From positions 3,714,668-3,778,667 of the forward strand of contig NZ_CP107551.1 in the NCBI RefSeq assembly GCF_025837095.1: 64,000 nucleotides of DNA, given 5' to 3'. The stretch is from Rhodococcus sp. Z13. GTDB taxonomy: Bacteria; Actinomycetota; Actinomycetes; Mycobacteriales; Mycobacteriaceae. Below are positions 27,022 to 35,454 of this stretch, in pieces. Every line of letters begins with the position of its first letter. The stretch's first letter is position 1. Position numbers and translations under genes: made by a program. Below the pieces are notes generated by a model. The model worked only from the letters and a program-made list of their open reading frames with translations, made no database searches and was not told where the DNA came from.

Positions 27022-27537
27022 ATGGACGACCTGTCGCAGTACCGGGCCGATCTCGATCGCATCGAACAGCGGGTCGCCGGGGAGCTGGTCCTCGGCCGTA
27101 CCCGGGTGCGGATCCTGGCGGGATGTGTGGCCCTGCTGGTCGTGGGCCTGATCCTCCCGCAGGCGAGCTCGGTGACATCCCTGACCAGCATCGCCCGCTG
27201 GGACGCCGAGACGGTCGCGTTGCCGCTGCGGATCTTCGACCTGCTGGCACTGGTGTTCGGGGTGCTGGTGCCGATCGTCGCGTTGCTGCGCCGGCGGTGG
27301 CGGATCGCCGCGCTCGCGACGCTCGGCACGGGTGCGGCGTCGATGATCGGGTTGTTCGCGTACTGGTCGCAGGCCGGTGCGGACGTGCCTTCGCCGCACG
27401 TCGGGTTGTTCGTGTGTTGGGCCGCGGTGGTGCTCTCCACCGTCGCCTGGCTGCCGGCCGTGCTCGCCGCCCCTCCCCTGCGCACGGCTCCCCCACTCAC
27501 CGGTGGGGTGCTCGTGCCCCGCCGCGGCACGCGCTGA
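27022..27537 (+). CDS. Four-helix membrane protein, paralogue of 21350-21865
   Basis: A 171-residue protein starting MDDLSQYRADLDRIEQRVAG and with four membrane segments (around ILAGCVALLVVGLILPQA, RIFDLLALVFGVLVPIVAL, IAALATLGTGAASMIGLFA, GLFVCWAAVVLSTVAWLPAVL). Length, N-terminal motif, LRIF(T/D)xLAL and FGLLGYWSQAG-like GLFAYWSQAG are shared with the 21350 product. A CATACT hexamer at 26979-26984 is a possible -10 element. The family is uncharacterised; the conserved cytoplasmic head suggests a partner or regulatory role. Confidence 0.82.
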   Translation: MDDLSQYRADLDRIEQRVAGELVLGRTRVRILAGCVALLVVGLILPQASSVTSLTSIARWDAETVALPLRIFDLLALVFGVLVPIVALLRRRWRIAALATLGTGAASMIGLFAYWSQAGADVPSPHVGLFVCWAAVVLSTVAWLPAVLAAPPLRTAPPLTGGVLVPRRGTR

Positions 27538-27580
27538 TCTCCGTCGTTCCGCTTCCATGGTGGCGCACGTCACAGTTGAG

Positions 27581-27606
27581 GTGCAACACTGTAATCAGTG
27601 CAACAC
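27581..27606. promoter_or_regulatory. Direct repeats GTGCAACAC with an internal inverted repeat
   Basis: GTGCAACAC occurs at 27581-27589 and again at 27598-27606 (17-bp spacing). Between them CACTG-TAAT-CAGTG (27587-27600) is an inverted repeat that includes a TGTAAT hexamer resembling a -10 element. The arrangement, 31 bp upstream of the ATG at 27637, looks like a regulator-binding site over a promoter. Confidence 0.5.
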
Positions 27607-27636
27607 GCACTTCCGTCGCGTCCCGAGGAGGACGTC

Positions 27637-28185
27637 ATGCGACATCCACACATGCAAGGATTCGGCCGGCCCGGTGGCTGGCAGCAGGCCGACGTACCCG
27701 ACGTGAGCGACGCTCCCCGGTGGTTCGCCGGTCGCCTGCCCGAGGACTGGTTCACCGGCCTGCCCGACATCGAGATCGACCGCGAGGAGATCGTCGTCGT
27801 CGGGGAACTCCCGGCGCCCGAGGGCACCGGCGACAGCGAGATCGACGGGCGCATCGCCCGCTTCCGCGAGACCACACGCCCCGACCGCATGCGCATCGCC
27901 GACGAGGCCGAGGCCCGCTACGGACGCAAGGTGGCGTGGGGTGTGAAGGTGGGCGACCGGAGCGTCCTGTTCACCCACCTCGCCGTCCCCGTCATGACGC
28001 GGCTCCGGCAGCCTGAACGGAAGGTGCTCGACACCCTTGTCGACGCGGGGGTCGCGCGGTCGCGGTCGGATGCCCTGAAGTGGACGGTCCGGCTCGCCGG
28101 GCAGCATTCGAAACAGTGGCTGGACGAGTTGAGGGAGGCCATGAAGAAGGTCGACGACCTGCGATCCGAGGGACCGCAGGTCTGA
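27637..28185 (+). CDS. Conserved actinobacterial protein with a possible ribbon-helix-helix C-terminus
   Basis: A 182-residue protein with an acidic, Trp-rich N-terminal part (DAPRWFAGRLPEDWFTGLPD, IEIDREEIVVVGELPAPEGT) and a C-terminal segment 'VLDTLVDAGVARSRSDALKW', 'TVRLAGQHSKQWLDELREAM'. The C-terminal pattern (strand, then SRSDAL helix, then a long helix) resembles ribbon-helix-helix proteins, which bind repeated operators; the direct repeats upstream would suit autoregulation. This is inference. GAGGAGG precedes the ATG at 27637. No enzyme motif seen. Confidence 0.75.
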   Translation: MRHPHMQGFGRPGGWQQADVPDVSDAPRWFAGRLPEDWFTGLPDIEIDREEIVVVGELPAPEGTGDSEIDGRIARFRETTRPDRMRIADEAEARYGRKVAWGVKVGDRSVLFTHLAVPVMTRLRQPERKVLDTLVDAGVARSRSDALKWTVRLAGQHSKQWLDELREAMKKVDDLRSEGPQV

Positions 28186-28206
28186 CGTCGACGGGATCCG
28201 TGCCTC

Positions 28207-28240
28207 GCACCGGATGGGCGGTCAGCCCACCGGGTGCAGG
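28207..28240 (+). terminator. Imperfect hairpin followed by TTTT
   Basis: GCACCGGATGGGC (28207-28219) pairs with GCCCACCGGGTGC (about 28225-28236) with two mismatches, followed by GGGTTTTC. It sits at the convergent ends of the genes ending at 28185 and 28222. Confidence 0.4.
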
Positions 28241-29526
28241 GTTTTCTCGACGTTCGGTTCCGCCGCCCGGAAGTGCCCGCGCAGCGTCGACGTCTCGTAT
28301 TCGTGCCGGTACAGGCCCCGCGCCCGGAGCAACGGGATCACCTCGTCCGCGATGACCTCGAGGCCGTCGACGAGGATGTCGGGCTGCAGGTTGAACCCGT
28401 CGCAGGCACCGGCGAGATACCACTGTTCGATCCGGTCGACGAGTTGTTCGGGCGTCCCGACGAATCCCCCGTGCCCGGACCCGGAGTACCGGGTCCGACG
28501 CAGATATTCACGCACCGTGGGACGCGTCTGACGGATCTGTTCGAGGATGGATTCCCGGAAACCGATACTGCCCTGGAAGGTTTCGTCGATTGGACCGTTG
28601 AGGACCTCGTCGGGGAACGGCTCGTCCAGCTCGAGTTTCGACACGTCCACGCCGATGGCGTGGGTGAGCCATGCGGCCGAGTACGCGGAGGGGCTCGTGT
28701 CGTACAGCTCGTCGACGCGGCGGCGCGCCTCCTCCTCGGTGGACCCCAGGGTGAGCAGCAGACCGGGCAGGATCTTCACGTCGCCGGGCCGGCGTCCGTA
28801 TCCGGCCGCCGCCGACTTCACGAGCCCGTAGTGTTCGCGCGCGGTCTCCGGGGTGATCTCCGCGGCGAACACCCCGTCCGCGTACCTTGCGGCGATGTCG
28901 CGGCCGGCGGGCGACCCGCCCGCCTGGAAGAGCACCGGGCGTCCCTGCGGTGAGGCGGGGGCTCGGAAGTCGCCCTCGTAGTCGAAGTGGGAACCGTGGA
29001 AGCGCACGGTCTCACCGGTTTCCGCCGCGGTCCACAGCTTCCGGGTGAGATCGGCGAATTCGGCTGCCCGCTCGTACCGTTCGGTGCGCGCCACGATGCC
29101 GGACAGGCCGAAGTTCGCGGCCGAGCGGTTGTCGCGGGTGGTCACCAGATTCCACCCGGCGCGGCCTCCGGAGATGTGGTCGAGGGTGAGGATGCGGCTC
29201 GCGAGTTCCACCGGATCGTTGAAGGTCGTCGATGCGGTGGCGAGGAGACCGATCCGTTCGGTGGCCCGTGCGACGTGCGCCCACAGCACCGTCGGGTCGA
29301 GCCGGATGGGGTTGGCGTCGTAGGCCGGATCCCCCAGGCTCAGCGCGTCGGCGAGGAAGACCGCGTCGAGCGTCGCGCGTTCGGCGAGCCGGCCGATCCG
29401 CTCCCAGTAGGCGGGTTCGACGAAGTCACGCGAGTCCAGCCGCGGGGAACGCCACGCGGACGGGATGTACCCGTAGACGAGCACGTTCACGCCCAGGAGC
29501 ACATGGCCCTCACGTCGGTTGCCCAT
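28222..29526 (-). CDS. FMN-dependent monooxygenase of the NtaA/SnaA/DszA family
   Basis: A 434-residue luciferase-like (LLM) monooxygenase that needs FMNH2 from a separate reductase. Family signatures are visible: LGVNVLVYGYIPSAWRSPRL near the start, 'WERIGRLAERATLDAVFLAD', 'FNDPVELASRILTLDHISGG', RAGWNLVTTRDNRSAANFG, 'ASPQGRPVLFQAGGSPAG' and GHGGFVGTPEQLVDRIEQWY. Members include nitrilotriacetate monooxygenase and DszA, which cleave C-N or C-S bonds. The ATG at 29526 has AGGGGG 8 nt upstream. It lies 3 bp after the DszC/SfnB-like gene and is the distal gene of the minus-strand operon, so C-S cleavage of an organosulfur compound is the preferred reading. Confidence 0.92.
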   Translation of the reverse strand: MGNRREGHVLLGVNVLVYGYIPSAWRSPRLDSRDFVEPAYWERIGRLAERATLDAVFLADALSLGDPAYDANPIRLDPTVLWAHVARATERIGLLATASTTFNDPVELASRILTLDHISGGRAGWNLVTTRDNRSAANFGLSGIVARTERYERAAEFADLTRKLWTAAETGETVRFHGSHFDYEGDFRAPASPQGRPVLFQAGGSPAGRDIAARYADGVFAAEITPETAREHYGLVKSAAAGYGRRPGDVKILPGLLLTLGSTEEEARRRVDELYDTSPSAYSAAWLTHAIGVDVSKLELDEPFPDEVLNGPIDETFQGSIGFRESILEQIRQTRPTVREYLRRTRYSGSGHGGFVGTPEQLVDRIEQWYLAGACDGFNLQPDILVDGLEVIADEVIPLLRARGLYRHEYETSTLRGHFRAAEPNVEKTLHPVG

Positions 29527-29529
29527 CGT

Positions 29530-30783
29530 CTAGACCCCCTGTCCCTGCGGGCGGGCATACGGATTCGACCCACCGACCGGCACGGTGCCATTGACGTAGT
29601 AGTCACCGAGGACACGTTCCTTGAACACGCGCGGGTTGTGTGAGGACAGCGTCCGGGCGTTGCGCCAGTGCCGGTCGAGTGCCAACGAGACCGAAGTCGC
29701 CGAGGCGCCCAGGGCGTCGAAGATCGTCGCCGTGATCTCGAGAACGGAATCGACGATGACGGACTGGGCCTCGTGGGTGCGGACGGTGGCGTCCACCAGT
29801 GCTGTCTTCTCCCGCTCGGCGTCCCCGAGGGCGTGAGCGCGGGCGACGACGTCGAGGGTCGCGCTCTGCTTCTCCAGCGCAGCCTCCGCCTGGAACAGTC
29901 GTGTGCCGATGTACCCGATCTGCTGCTGCAGGAGCGGATCCTGCGGCGGCACCTCGTTCACGCCGAGCGGGTAGTTGCGGGTGCGGCGACGCAGGCCCTC
30001 GGAGCCGTCGCGGAAGGCGGCGCGGCCGATGCCGACCAGCACCGACAGCAGTGCCGTCTGATAGAAGAGCCCCTGGTACGCGAAACGCTGCTCGGCGGGG
30101 AAGATTCCGTGCTCGTCGACGACGGCGTCCTGGTAGCGGGCCGAACCGCTCGCCGTGGTCTGCTGTCCGAATCCGTCCCAGTCGTCGAGCAGGGTGACGC
30201 CGGCCTGTTCCCGCGGCACGAGCGCGGTGATCAGTTCGTCGTTCTCATTGCGGCCGATGACGTCGAGCCAGTCGGCGTAGAGGCTGCCGGTGGCGTAGAA
30301 CTTGTTGCCGGTGATGCGGGTGACGCCCTCGGACGTGGTGATGCGGGTGCCGATCTCACCGAACTTGGCGTTGCTCGCCTCGGTCCATCCCCCGCCGACG
30401 AACTGTCCCTGCCGGAAACGCTCCAGCCAGACCTCGGTGGACGGATGGTCGGGCGAGTTGAGCCGGTCCTCCACGAACGCGAGGTGGTTGCGGAAGATGT
30501 GGGCCACGTTCGGGTCCGCCTCACCGAGTTCGGCGAGCAGCAGGAATACCTGCTGCAGCGTGGCTCCGTCGCCGCCGAGTTCGCGGGGGATCCGCAGCCG
30601 GGAGAAACCCGCGTCGATCAGCCAGCGGACCTGCTCGTAGGGGAATTCACGTGTCCGTTCACGCTGCAGATTCCCCTCGGCGATCCGGGTGAAGACGGGC
30701 CGGTACGTCGCAGCGAGGGTGTCGAACTCCGCGAAGGAGCCCGCGAGGAGCGTGCGGATGTCGGGGGAAGTGGGGGCGACCAT
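29530..30783 (-). CDS. DszC/SfnB-like flavin-dependent monooxygenase (acyl-CoA dehydrogenase fold)
   Basis: A 417-residue protein with the acyl-CoA dehydrogenase fold: FSRLRIPRELGGDGATLQQV, 'LLLAELGEADPNVAHIFRNH', 'GGWTEASNAKFGEIGTRITT', 'ITGNKFYATGSLYADWLDVI'. The acyl-CoA dehydrogenase catalytic Glu region is replaced by a sequence like that of DszC, SfnB and related FMNH2-dependent monooxygenases (DRHWRNARTLSSHNPRVFKE near the C-terminus is characteristic). DszC oxidises sulfur in dibenzothiophene; SfnB serves dimethyl sulfone use. The ATG at 30783 has GAGAAAG 8 nt upstream; a GTG at 30792 is less likely. Its pairing with an LLM enzyme strongly suggests a two-step oxygenation. Confidence 0.9.
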   Translation of the reverse strand: MVAPTSPDIRTLLAGSFAEFDTLAATYRPVFTRIAEGNLQRERTREFPYEQVRWLIDAGFSRLRIPRELGGDGATLQQVFLLLAELGEADPNVAHIFRNHLAFVEDRLNSPDHPSTEVWLERFRQGQFVGGGWTEASNAKFGEIGTRITTSEGVTRITGNKFYATGSLYADWLDVIGRNENDELITALVPREQAGVTLLDDWDGFGQQTTASGSARYQDAVVDEHGIFPAEQRFAYQGLFYQTALLSVLVGIGRAAFRDGSEGLRRRTRNYPLGVNEVPPQDPLLQQQIGYIGTRLFQAEAALEKQSATLDVVARAHALGDAEREKTALVDATVRTHEAQSVIVDSVLEITATIFDALGASATSVSLALDRHWRNARTLSSHNPRVFKERVLGDYYVNGTVPVGGSNPYARPQGQGV

Positions 30784-30843
30784 TGTGTTCACTTTCTCGG
30801 TGGGTCGAAGACGACGGCGTCCACGAGACGCGGGCGTCGAGGG

Positions 30844-31863
30844 TCAGCGGTAGACGCTCGTCGTAGGGGGCGCGAACGCGGGGGTGGCGGATTCGAGCAG
30901 GGGGATCGGTGCCCCGATTCCGAGAAGCGCGCGGAGGGTGCTCCCGGTGTCGACCGGGGACGACTCCCCGAATGCACCGGCCACCGCACGGACCCGGTCG
31001 AGCAGACGAGCGGGATCGTCGGCTGCGGGCTCCGCCGAACGCAGCAGCACACCGTCCGCGCCGGCGCCGAGTGCAGCACCGACGGCGGTGTCGGTGCGTG
31101 TGGCATCCGTACCGACCGGAACCTCGATCAGCACAACGATGTTGGACGAGCCTCGTTCCGTCCGGAGGCGGCTCACCACAGTCCCGGGATCGGGAACGCC
31201 GCCGAGAACGACGAGGTCGGTGACCGCCGGGATCTCGGCGAGCAGATCGTCGTCGTCGGCGTACCACGCGAGGACCGGTGCGCCCTGCACCGACGCGGGG
31301 GCGCTCAGCGGCCCGGCGATGTCGACGACACCGTGGTGGTCGACCCGCCTGATCCGGTCGGACTGCACGAGGATGCCGGATTCCTTGTCGGCGACGATGG
31401 AGTCGAGCGGCCAGCTCTGCCACAGCCGTGCGATGGCCGATGCCGTGTCGGCAGCGGTGACGGCACCCAGCTCGGCGCCACCGTGCCAGGCGGTCTCACC
31501 GTGGCCGCGCGGATCACGTGCGCCGAACAGTAGTCCGGTGCGGCCGTGGGTGAGGTGGTCGAGCGACAGCACACGGCGCGCCAGATTGTAGGGCAGGTCG
31601 TGGTGCGCCGTGCCGGTGACGACGAGCGGCGGACCACCCGCGGTCGCCAGGGCCGTCGCCACGAGGGACGGATCGATGTCGGTGGGCTCCGGACCGGTGT
31701 CCGTCCGGGCGCTGCGGGCGATGCGGTCGATGCCGACCACCCCGAAGGCGGCACCGGTGCCGGCCCAACTGTCGTGGACCGCGGAGTCGTCGAGGAGACG
31801 CACTGCCTCCTGTCCGGTGAAACCGACTGCGACGATCGGCCTGCGGGCCGGTAGGGACGTCAT
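30844..31863 (-). CDS. Divergent LLM-family flavin monooxygenase-like protein
   Basis: A 339-residue protein with weak but visible similarity to the LLM enzyme encoded at 28222: HDLPYNLARRVLSLDHLTHG, 'RTGLLFGARDPRGHG', and ASVQGAPVLAWYADDDD correspond to 'DPVELASRILTLDHISGG', RAGWNLVTTRDN and ASPQGRPVLFQAGG. The C-terminal insertion and the last 60-80 residues of the full enzyme are missing, and the N-terminus is short. It may be a second oxygenase subunit, a flavin carrier or a degenerate paralogue. The ATG at 31863 overlaps the upstream ATPase gene by 4 bp; upstream extension is a shadow. Confidence 0.75.
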   Translation of the reverse strand: MTSLPARRPIVAVGFTGQEAVRLLDDSAVHDSWAGTGAAFGVVGIDRIARSARTDTGPEPTDIDPSLVATALATAGGPPLVVTGTAHHDLPYNLARRVLSLDHLTHGRTGLLFGARDPRGHGETAWHGGAELGAVTAADTASAIARLWQSWPLDSIVADKESGILVQSDRIRRVDHHGVVDIAGPLSAPASVQGAPVLAWYADDDDLLAEIPAVTDLVVLGGVPDPGTVVSRLRTERGSSNIVVLIEVPVGTDATRTDTAVGAALGAGADGVLLRSAEPAADDPARLLDRVRAVAGAFGESSPVDTGSTLRALLGIGAPIPLLESATPAFAPPTTSVYR

Positions 31864-33623
31864 GACGTGTGGAGCACCTTTCCTGAACCGAGGTCGGCGC
31901 GCAGCAGGTCGTGAACCTCCGGCGCCCTGTCGGTGTCGTAGAGATCTTCGGTGGGGAACGTGTCGACGAGGCGTCCTCGCGACATCACCCCGATGCGGTC
32001 GCACATCCACTCGACGAGACCCAGTCCGTGCCCGATGAACACGCACGTCAGGTCGAGTCGCTCCCGCAGGTCGAGCACGAGGTCGACGACCCCGGCCTGG
32101 GTGGACACGTCGAGGGCGGAGGTCGGTTCGTCGAGGATCAGCAGATCCGGCGACAGGGCCAGTGCCCGTGCCAGGCAGACCCTTTGCGCCTGACCTCCGG
32201 AGAGCGCATGCGGATAGCGATCGGCGAATGCGGCCGGCAGACCGACGAGTTCGAGGGCCTCGGCCACCGCGTCGGACACACCACTATTGTCGGGCACGGT
32301 CCCGAAACGCCGTAGTGGACGAGCGATCTGCTCACCCACCCGCACGGCCGGGTTGAGCGAACCGACGGGGTCCTGGAAGACGTACTGCAGGCGCGGGCGG
32401 GCGGCGCGGAACGTGTCACGGTCGGTGCCCGAGAGCGGCTCCCCCTGGAAGTGCACGCTCCCGGAGGTCACGTCGAGCAGACCTCCCATGAGTCGGGCCA
32501 GCGTGGACTTGCCCGAGCCGGATGCGCCGATCAGACCGTAGATCTCGCCGGGCCGTACCTCGAGGGACACGTCGTCGACGGCGACGAACTCCGAGCGGCG
32601 TGTGCCGGTGCCCCAGCCGCCGACCGTGAAACTGCGTGTGACGTTCTCGAGTTTCAACACCGGGGTGACCGGATCGGATGTCTCCGCAGCGGTTTCCGTC
32701 ACTGCCTGGGTGACCGCACCGCCTGCCAGCGAGCGGGCACCGCGCCAATGCGGCAGGGTACGTCGCCTCCCGAGGCGGGGGACGGCGGCGAGCAACTGCT
32801 TCGTGTAGGGATCGCGGGGCGAGGACAGGATCTCGTCACGGGTCCCGGCTTCCACGACGGCACCGTTGCGCAGTACGACCACCGAATCGGCGAGGTGTTC
32901 CACCACGTCGAAATCGTGGGTGATGAGCAGCAGGGAGGCACCGGTGGAGGAGGCCACGTCGCGGAGCAGGTCGAGCACCTGCCGCTGCACGATCGTGTCG
33001 AGCGCGGTGGTCGGCTCGTCGGCGACGAGCAGCGTGGGCTCGGCCAGGCCGGCGAGTGCGAGCACGACGCGCTGGCGCATCCCGCCGCTGAGCTCATGCG
33101 GATACGAGTTCAGTACCCGCTCCGGATCGTCGAATCCGACCCGTCGCAGCCACTGGGCGGCGAGCTCGCGCCGTTCGGCGCGGCGCGTGCGCGGACGGTG
33201 CCGCACGAGCACCTCGTCGAGCTGGCTGCCGACCCGGAAGGACGGATCGAGCGAACTCAGCGGATTCTGGAAGACCATGCCGATGCCCGAGCCCCGGAAG
33301 GTGTTGAGCCGCTTCTCGCTCAACCCCGCGAGGTCGACGGCCTCGCCGGACCCGCTCCGGAACCGGATCGATCCGCCGGCGAGATACGCTCCCGGGGGCA
33401 GGAGGCCCAGGAGGGCCGCGGCCGTCAGGCTCTTCCCGGAACCGGACTCCCCGACGAGGGCGAGTACCTGACCCGACGCGATATCGAAGGACACGTCGCG
33501 GACCGTCGGCTCGTCGTGCGGGTCGCCGCGGAAGGCGATCCGCAGGTCGGTGACCGAGAGGATCCGATCGGACGGCTTGGGGCCGGGTACGGCCAGGACG
33601 TCGGTGTCGTGGAGTGTGCTCAT
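31860..33623 (-). CDS. Dipeptide/oligopeptide-type ABC transporter, fused double ATPase
   Basis: A 587-residue fusion of two DppD/DppF-type ATPase domains. Domain 1: Walker A LVGESGSGKSLTAAALLGL, Q-loop GMVFQNPLSSLDP, signature ELSGGMRQRVVLALA, Walker B LLVADEPTTALD, H-loop LLLITHDFDVVE. Domain 2: [19 protein letters not shown], 'LQYVFQDPVGSLNPAVRVG', [32 protein letters not shown] and VFIGHGLGLVEW. It powers the importer formed by the two permeases encoded upstream. It overlaps the DppC-like gene (4 bp) and the LLM-like gene (4 bp), so the operon is tightly coupled. The family imports peptides, nickel, opines and other solutes. Confidence 0.96.
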   Translation of the reverse strand: MSTLHDTDVLAVPGPKPSDRILSVTDLRIAFRGDPHDEPTVRDVSFDIASGQVLALVGESGSGKSLTAAALLGLLPPGAYLAGGSIRFRSGSGEAVDLAGLSEKRLNTFRGSGIGMVFQNPLSSLDPSFRVGSQLDEVLVRHRPRTRRAERRELAAQWLRRVGFDDPERVLNSYPHELSGGMRQRVVLALAGLAEPTLLVADEPTTALDTIVQRQVLDLLRDVASSTGASLLLITHDFDVVEHLADSVVVLRNGAVVEAGTRDEILSSPRDPYTKQLLAAVPRLGRRRTLPHWRGARSLAGGAVTQAVTETAAETSDPVTPVLKLENVTRSFTVGGWGTGTRRSEFVAVDDVSLEVRPGEIYGLIGASGSGKSTLARLMGGLLDVTSGSVHFQGEPLSGTDRDTFRAARPRLQYVFQDPVGSLNPAVRVGEQIARPLRRFGTVPDNSGVSDAVAEALELVGLPAAFADRYPHALSGGQAQRVCLARALALSPDLLILDEPTSALDVSTQAGVVDLVLDLRERLDLTCVFIGHGLGLVEWMCDRIGVMSRGRLVDTFPTEDLYDTDRAPEVHDLLRADLGSGKVLHTS

Positions 33624-34501
33624 CGCCGGGCTCCTCGCCGTGACCGGGGATCGAAGACGTCGTTCAGTCCGTCGCCGAGCCAGTTGAAGGCGAGCGCGAC
33701 GAGCAGGACTGTCAGGCCGGGGATCAGCGCGACGTAGAGGTGACCCGAGATGACCACCTTGGCGCCGGACGCGATCATCTGCCCCCAGTCCGGCGCGGGC
33801 GGTTGGACACCGATGCCCACGGCACTGAGGCTGGCGGAGAACACGACCATCGCCCCCACGAGGCTCGTCGCGTAGACGACGATCGGGCCCACGACATTCG
33901 GCAGGCCCTCGCGGACCGTCAGCGACCACCGTCCCGCACCGAGCGACACCGCGGCCTCGACGTATTCACGGCCTCGCTGTTGTTTGACCTCGGCGAACAC
34001 CACGCGTGTGATGTAGGGGACGACGGCGAAGCCGATGGCGAAGACCACGACACCGGCCCCGGGGCTGAGCAGCGCCGCGAGCGCGATCGCCACGAGGATC
34101 ACCGGGAAGGCGAACAGCACGTCCACGACCCGCATGATCAGGCCGGACACGCGCGGACCGGCGAACCCCGCAGCCAGTGCGGCGGCCGATCCGACGACGG
34201 TCGCCGCGGCGACGGCGACGACGGCGAGCAGGAGCGAGGTGCGGCCACCCCAGAGGAGCCTGCTGAGGAGATCCCGGCCGAGTTCGTCGGTTCCGAGGAG
34301 ATGTCCGGCGCTGCCGGGCGGGAGGAACTTGGCGGTGGGGTCGGTCAGGATCGGATCGTAGGGCGCCAGCAGCGGAGCGAACAGCGAACACACCGCGACC
34401 ACCGTGATGACGACGAGACCGGCGACCAGCTGGGCACGGTGCCGTCCGTGCCCGGACGGGGATCGCTTCCTGGCGACCACTTCATCGAGAAGTGTTGCCA
34501 T
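33620..34501 (-). CDS. Dipeptide-type ABC transporter permease (DppC-like)
   Basis: A 293-residue inner-membrane protein with about six helices. 'LGTDELGRDLLSRLLWGGRT' is the DppC/OppC signature, preceded by LLAPYDPILTDPTAKFLPPG. The EAA loop is 'YVEAAVSLGAGRWSLTVREG' with LPNVVGPIVVYAT. The end, GLNDVFDPRSRR, is typical. The ATG at 34501 shares 1 bp with the stop of the DppB-like gene. Confidence 0.96.
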   Translation of the reverse strand: MATLLDEVVARKRSPSGHGRHRAQLVAGLVVITVVAVCSLFAPLLAPYDPILTDPTAKFLPPGSAGHLLGTDELGRDLLSRLLWGGRTSLLLAVVAVAAATVVGSAAALAAGFAGPRVSGLIMRVVDVLFAFPVILVAIALAALLSPGAGVVVFAIGFAVVPYITRVVFAEVKQQRGREYVEAAVSLGAGRWSLTVREGLPNVVGPIVVYATSLVGAMVVFSASLSAVGIGVQPPAPDWGQMIASGAKVVISGHLYVALIPGLTVLLVALAFNWLGDGLNDVFDPRSRRGARR

Positions 34502-35454
34502 CAGGCACCTCTCATGCGTGGGTTGAGGACGTCGACGACGACGTCGGTGACGAGGTTGACGACGAGATAGCACAGGGCGACCAGCACGATGCCTCCCTGG
34601 ATCACCGGATAGTCCTTGCCGTTGACCGCGTTGACCAGCTGGGTTCCGATGCCGGGCCAGTTGAAGACGATCTCGACGAAGAACACTCCCGTGATCAGGG
34701 TGCCGATCTCGAGGCCGGTGATGTTGACGACGCTCGGCAGGATGTTCCGGAAGACGTTCCGGCCGTAGAGGGTCCGGGGCGTGATGCCCTGGGAGCGGAA
34801 GGTCCGGAACCAGTCCGACGAGCGTTCCCGGATCACCCCGACCCGCACGAAGCGCGCCAGCACGAGCATCGAGATCAGCGCCGCCGACACCGCCGGCAGG
34901 ACGAGATGCTGGAGGAGGTCGCCGAAACCACCACCCCCGCGGGATTCCATGCCGCCCACCGGAAGCCACTTCAGCTGCAGCGCGAACACGCTGATCAGAA
35001 CGAGACCGAACCAGTACACCGACAGGTTGCTGCCGACCTGCACGACCAGCATCACCAGGCGGTCGATCCAGGCGTTGTGGAAGATGCCGGCCACGAAACC
35101 GATCGCGGTCCCGAACACGAGGCAGACGACCACCCCGGCCGCCGTGAGGATCAGCGTGTTGACGAAGTTGGGCACGAGGATGTCGAACACCGGGGTGCCC
35201 AGGGTGAGGGACAGTCCGCCACCGTCGGCGAACAGGTTCTTCACCCACACGAAGTACTGTTCCCACAGCGGCCGGTCGAGACCGTAGGTGGCGCGGATCT
35301 CGTCGAGCTGTTCGGGTGTGAATCTCGATGCGAACTGCGCCTCGACGGGATCGCCCGGCGTGAGTGCACCCAGCAGGAATGCGAGCACCGAGACGATCAC
35401 CAGGATCGGGACGATGTTGAGTGCACGGATACCGATCCGCCGGAGGTGGTTCAT
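34501..35454 (-). CDS. Dipeptide-type ABC transporter permease (DppB-like)
   Basis: A 317-residue permease beginning 'IGIRALNIVPILVIVSVLAF', with the DppB-type GDPVEAQFASRFTPEQLDEI and 'YGLDRPLWEQYFVWVKNLF'. The EAA-like loop reads 'RTFRSQGITPRTLYGRNVFR' with 'NILPSVVNITGLEIGTLITG', and FNWPGIGTQLVNAVNGKDYPV is the conserved end of the family. It pairs with the DppC-like product. The start overlaps the binding-protein stop by 1 bp. Confidence 0.96.
   Translation of the reverse strand: MNHLRRIGIRALNIVPILVIVSVLAFLLGALTPGDPVEAQFASRFTPEQLDEIRATYGLDRPLWEQYFVWVKNLFADGGGLSLTLGTPVFDILVPNFVNTLILTAAGVVVCLVFGTAIGFVAGIFHNAWIDRLVMLVVQVGSNLSVYWFGLVLISVFALQLKWLPVGGMESRGGGGFGDLLQHLVLPAVSAALISMLVLARFVRVGVIRERSSDWFRTFRSQGITPRTLYGRNVFRNILPSVVNITGLEIGTLITGVFFVEIVFNWPGIGTQLVNAVNGKDYPVIQGGIVLVALCYLVVNLVTDVVVDVLNPRMRGA

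Noticed and set aside
31864-32046. N-terminal extension of the LLM-like protein
   Set aside because: It overlaps the ATPase gene in another phase and reads as an Arg/His-rich shadow; the ATG at 31863 with a 4-bp overlap is more natural.
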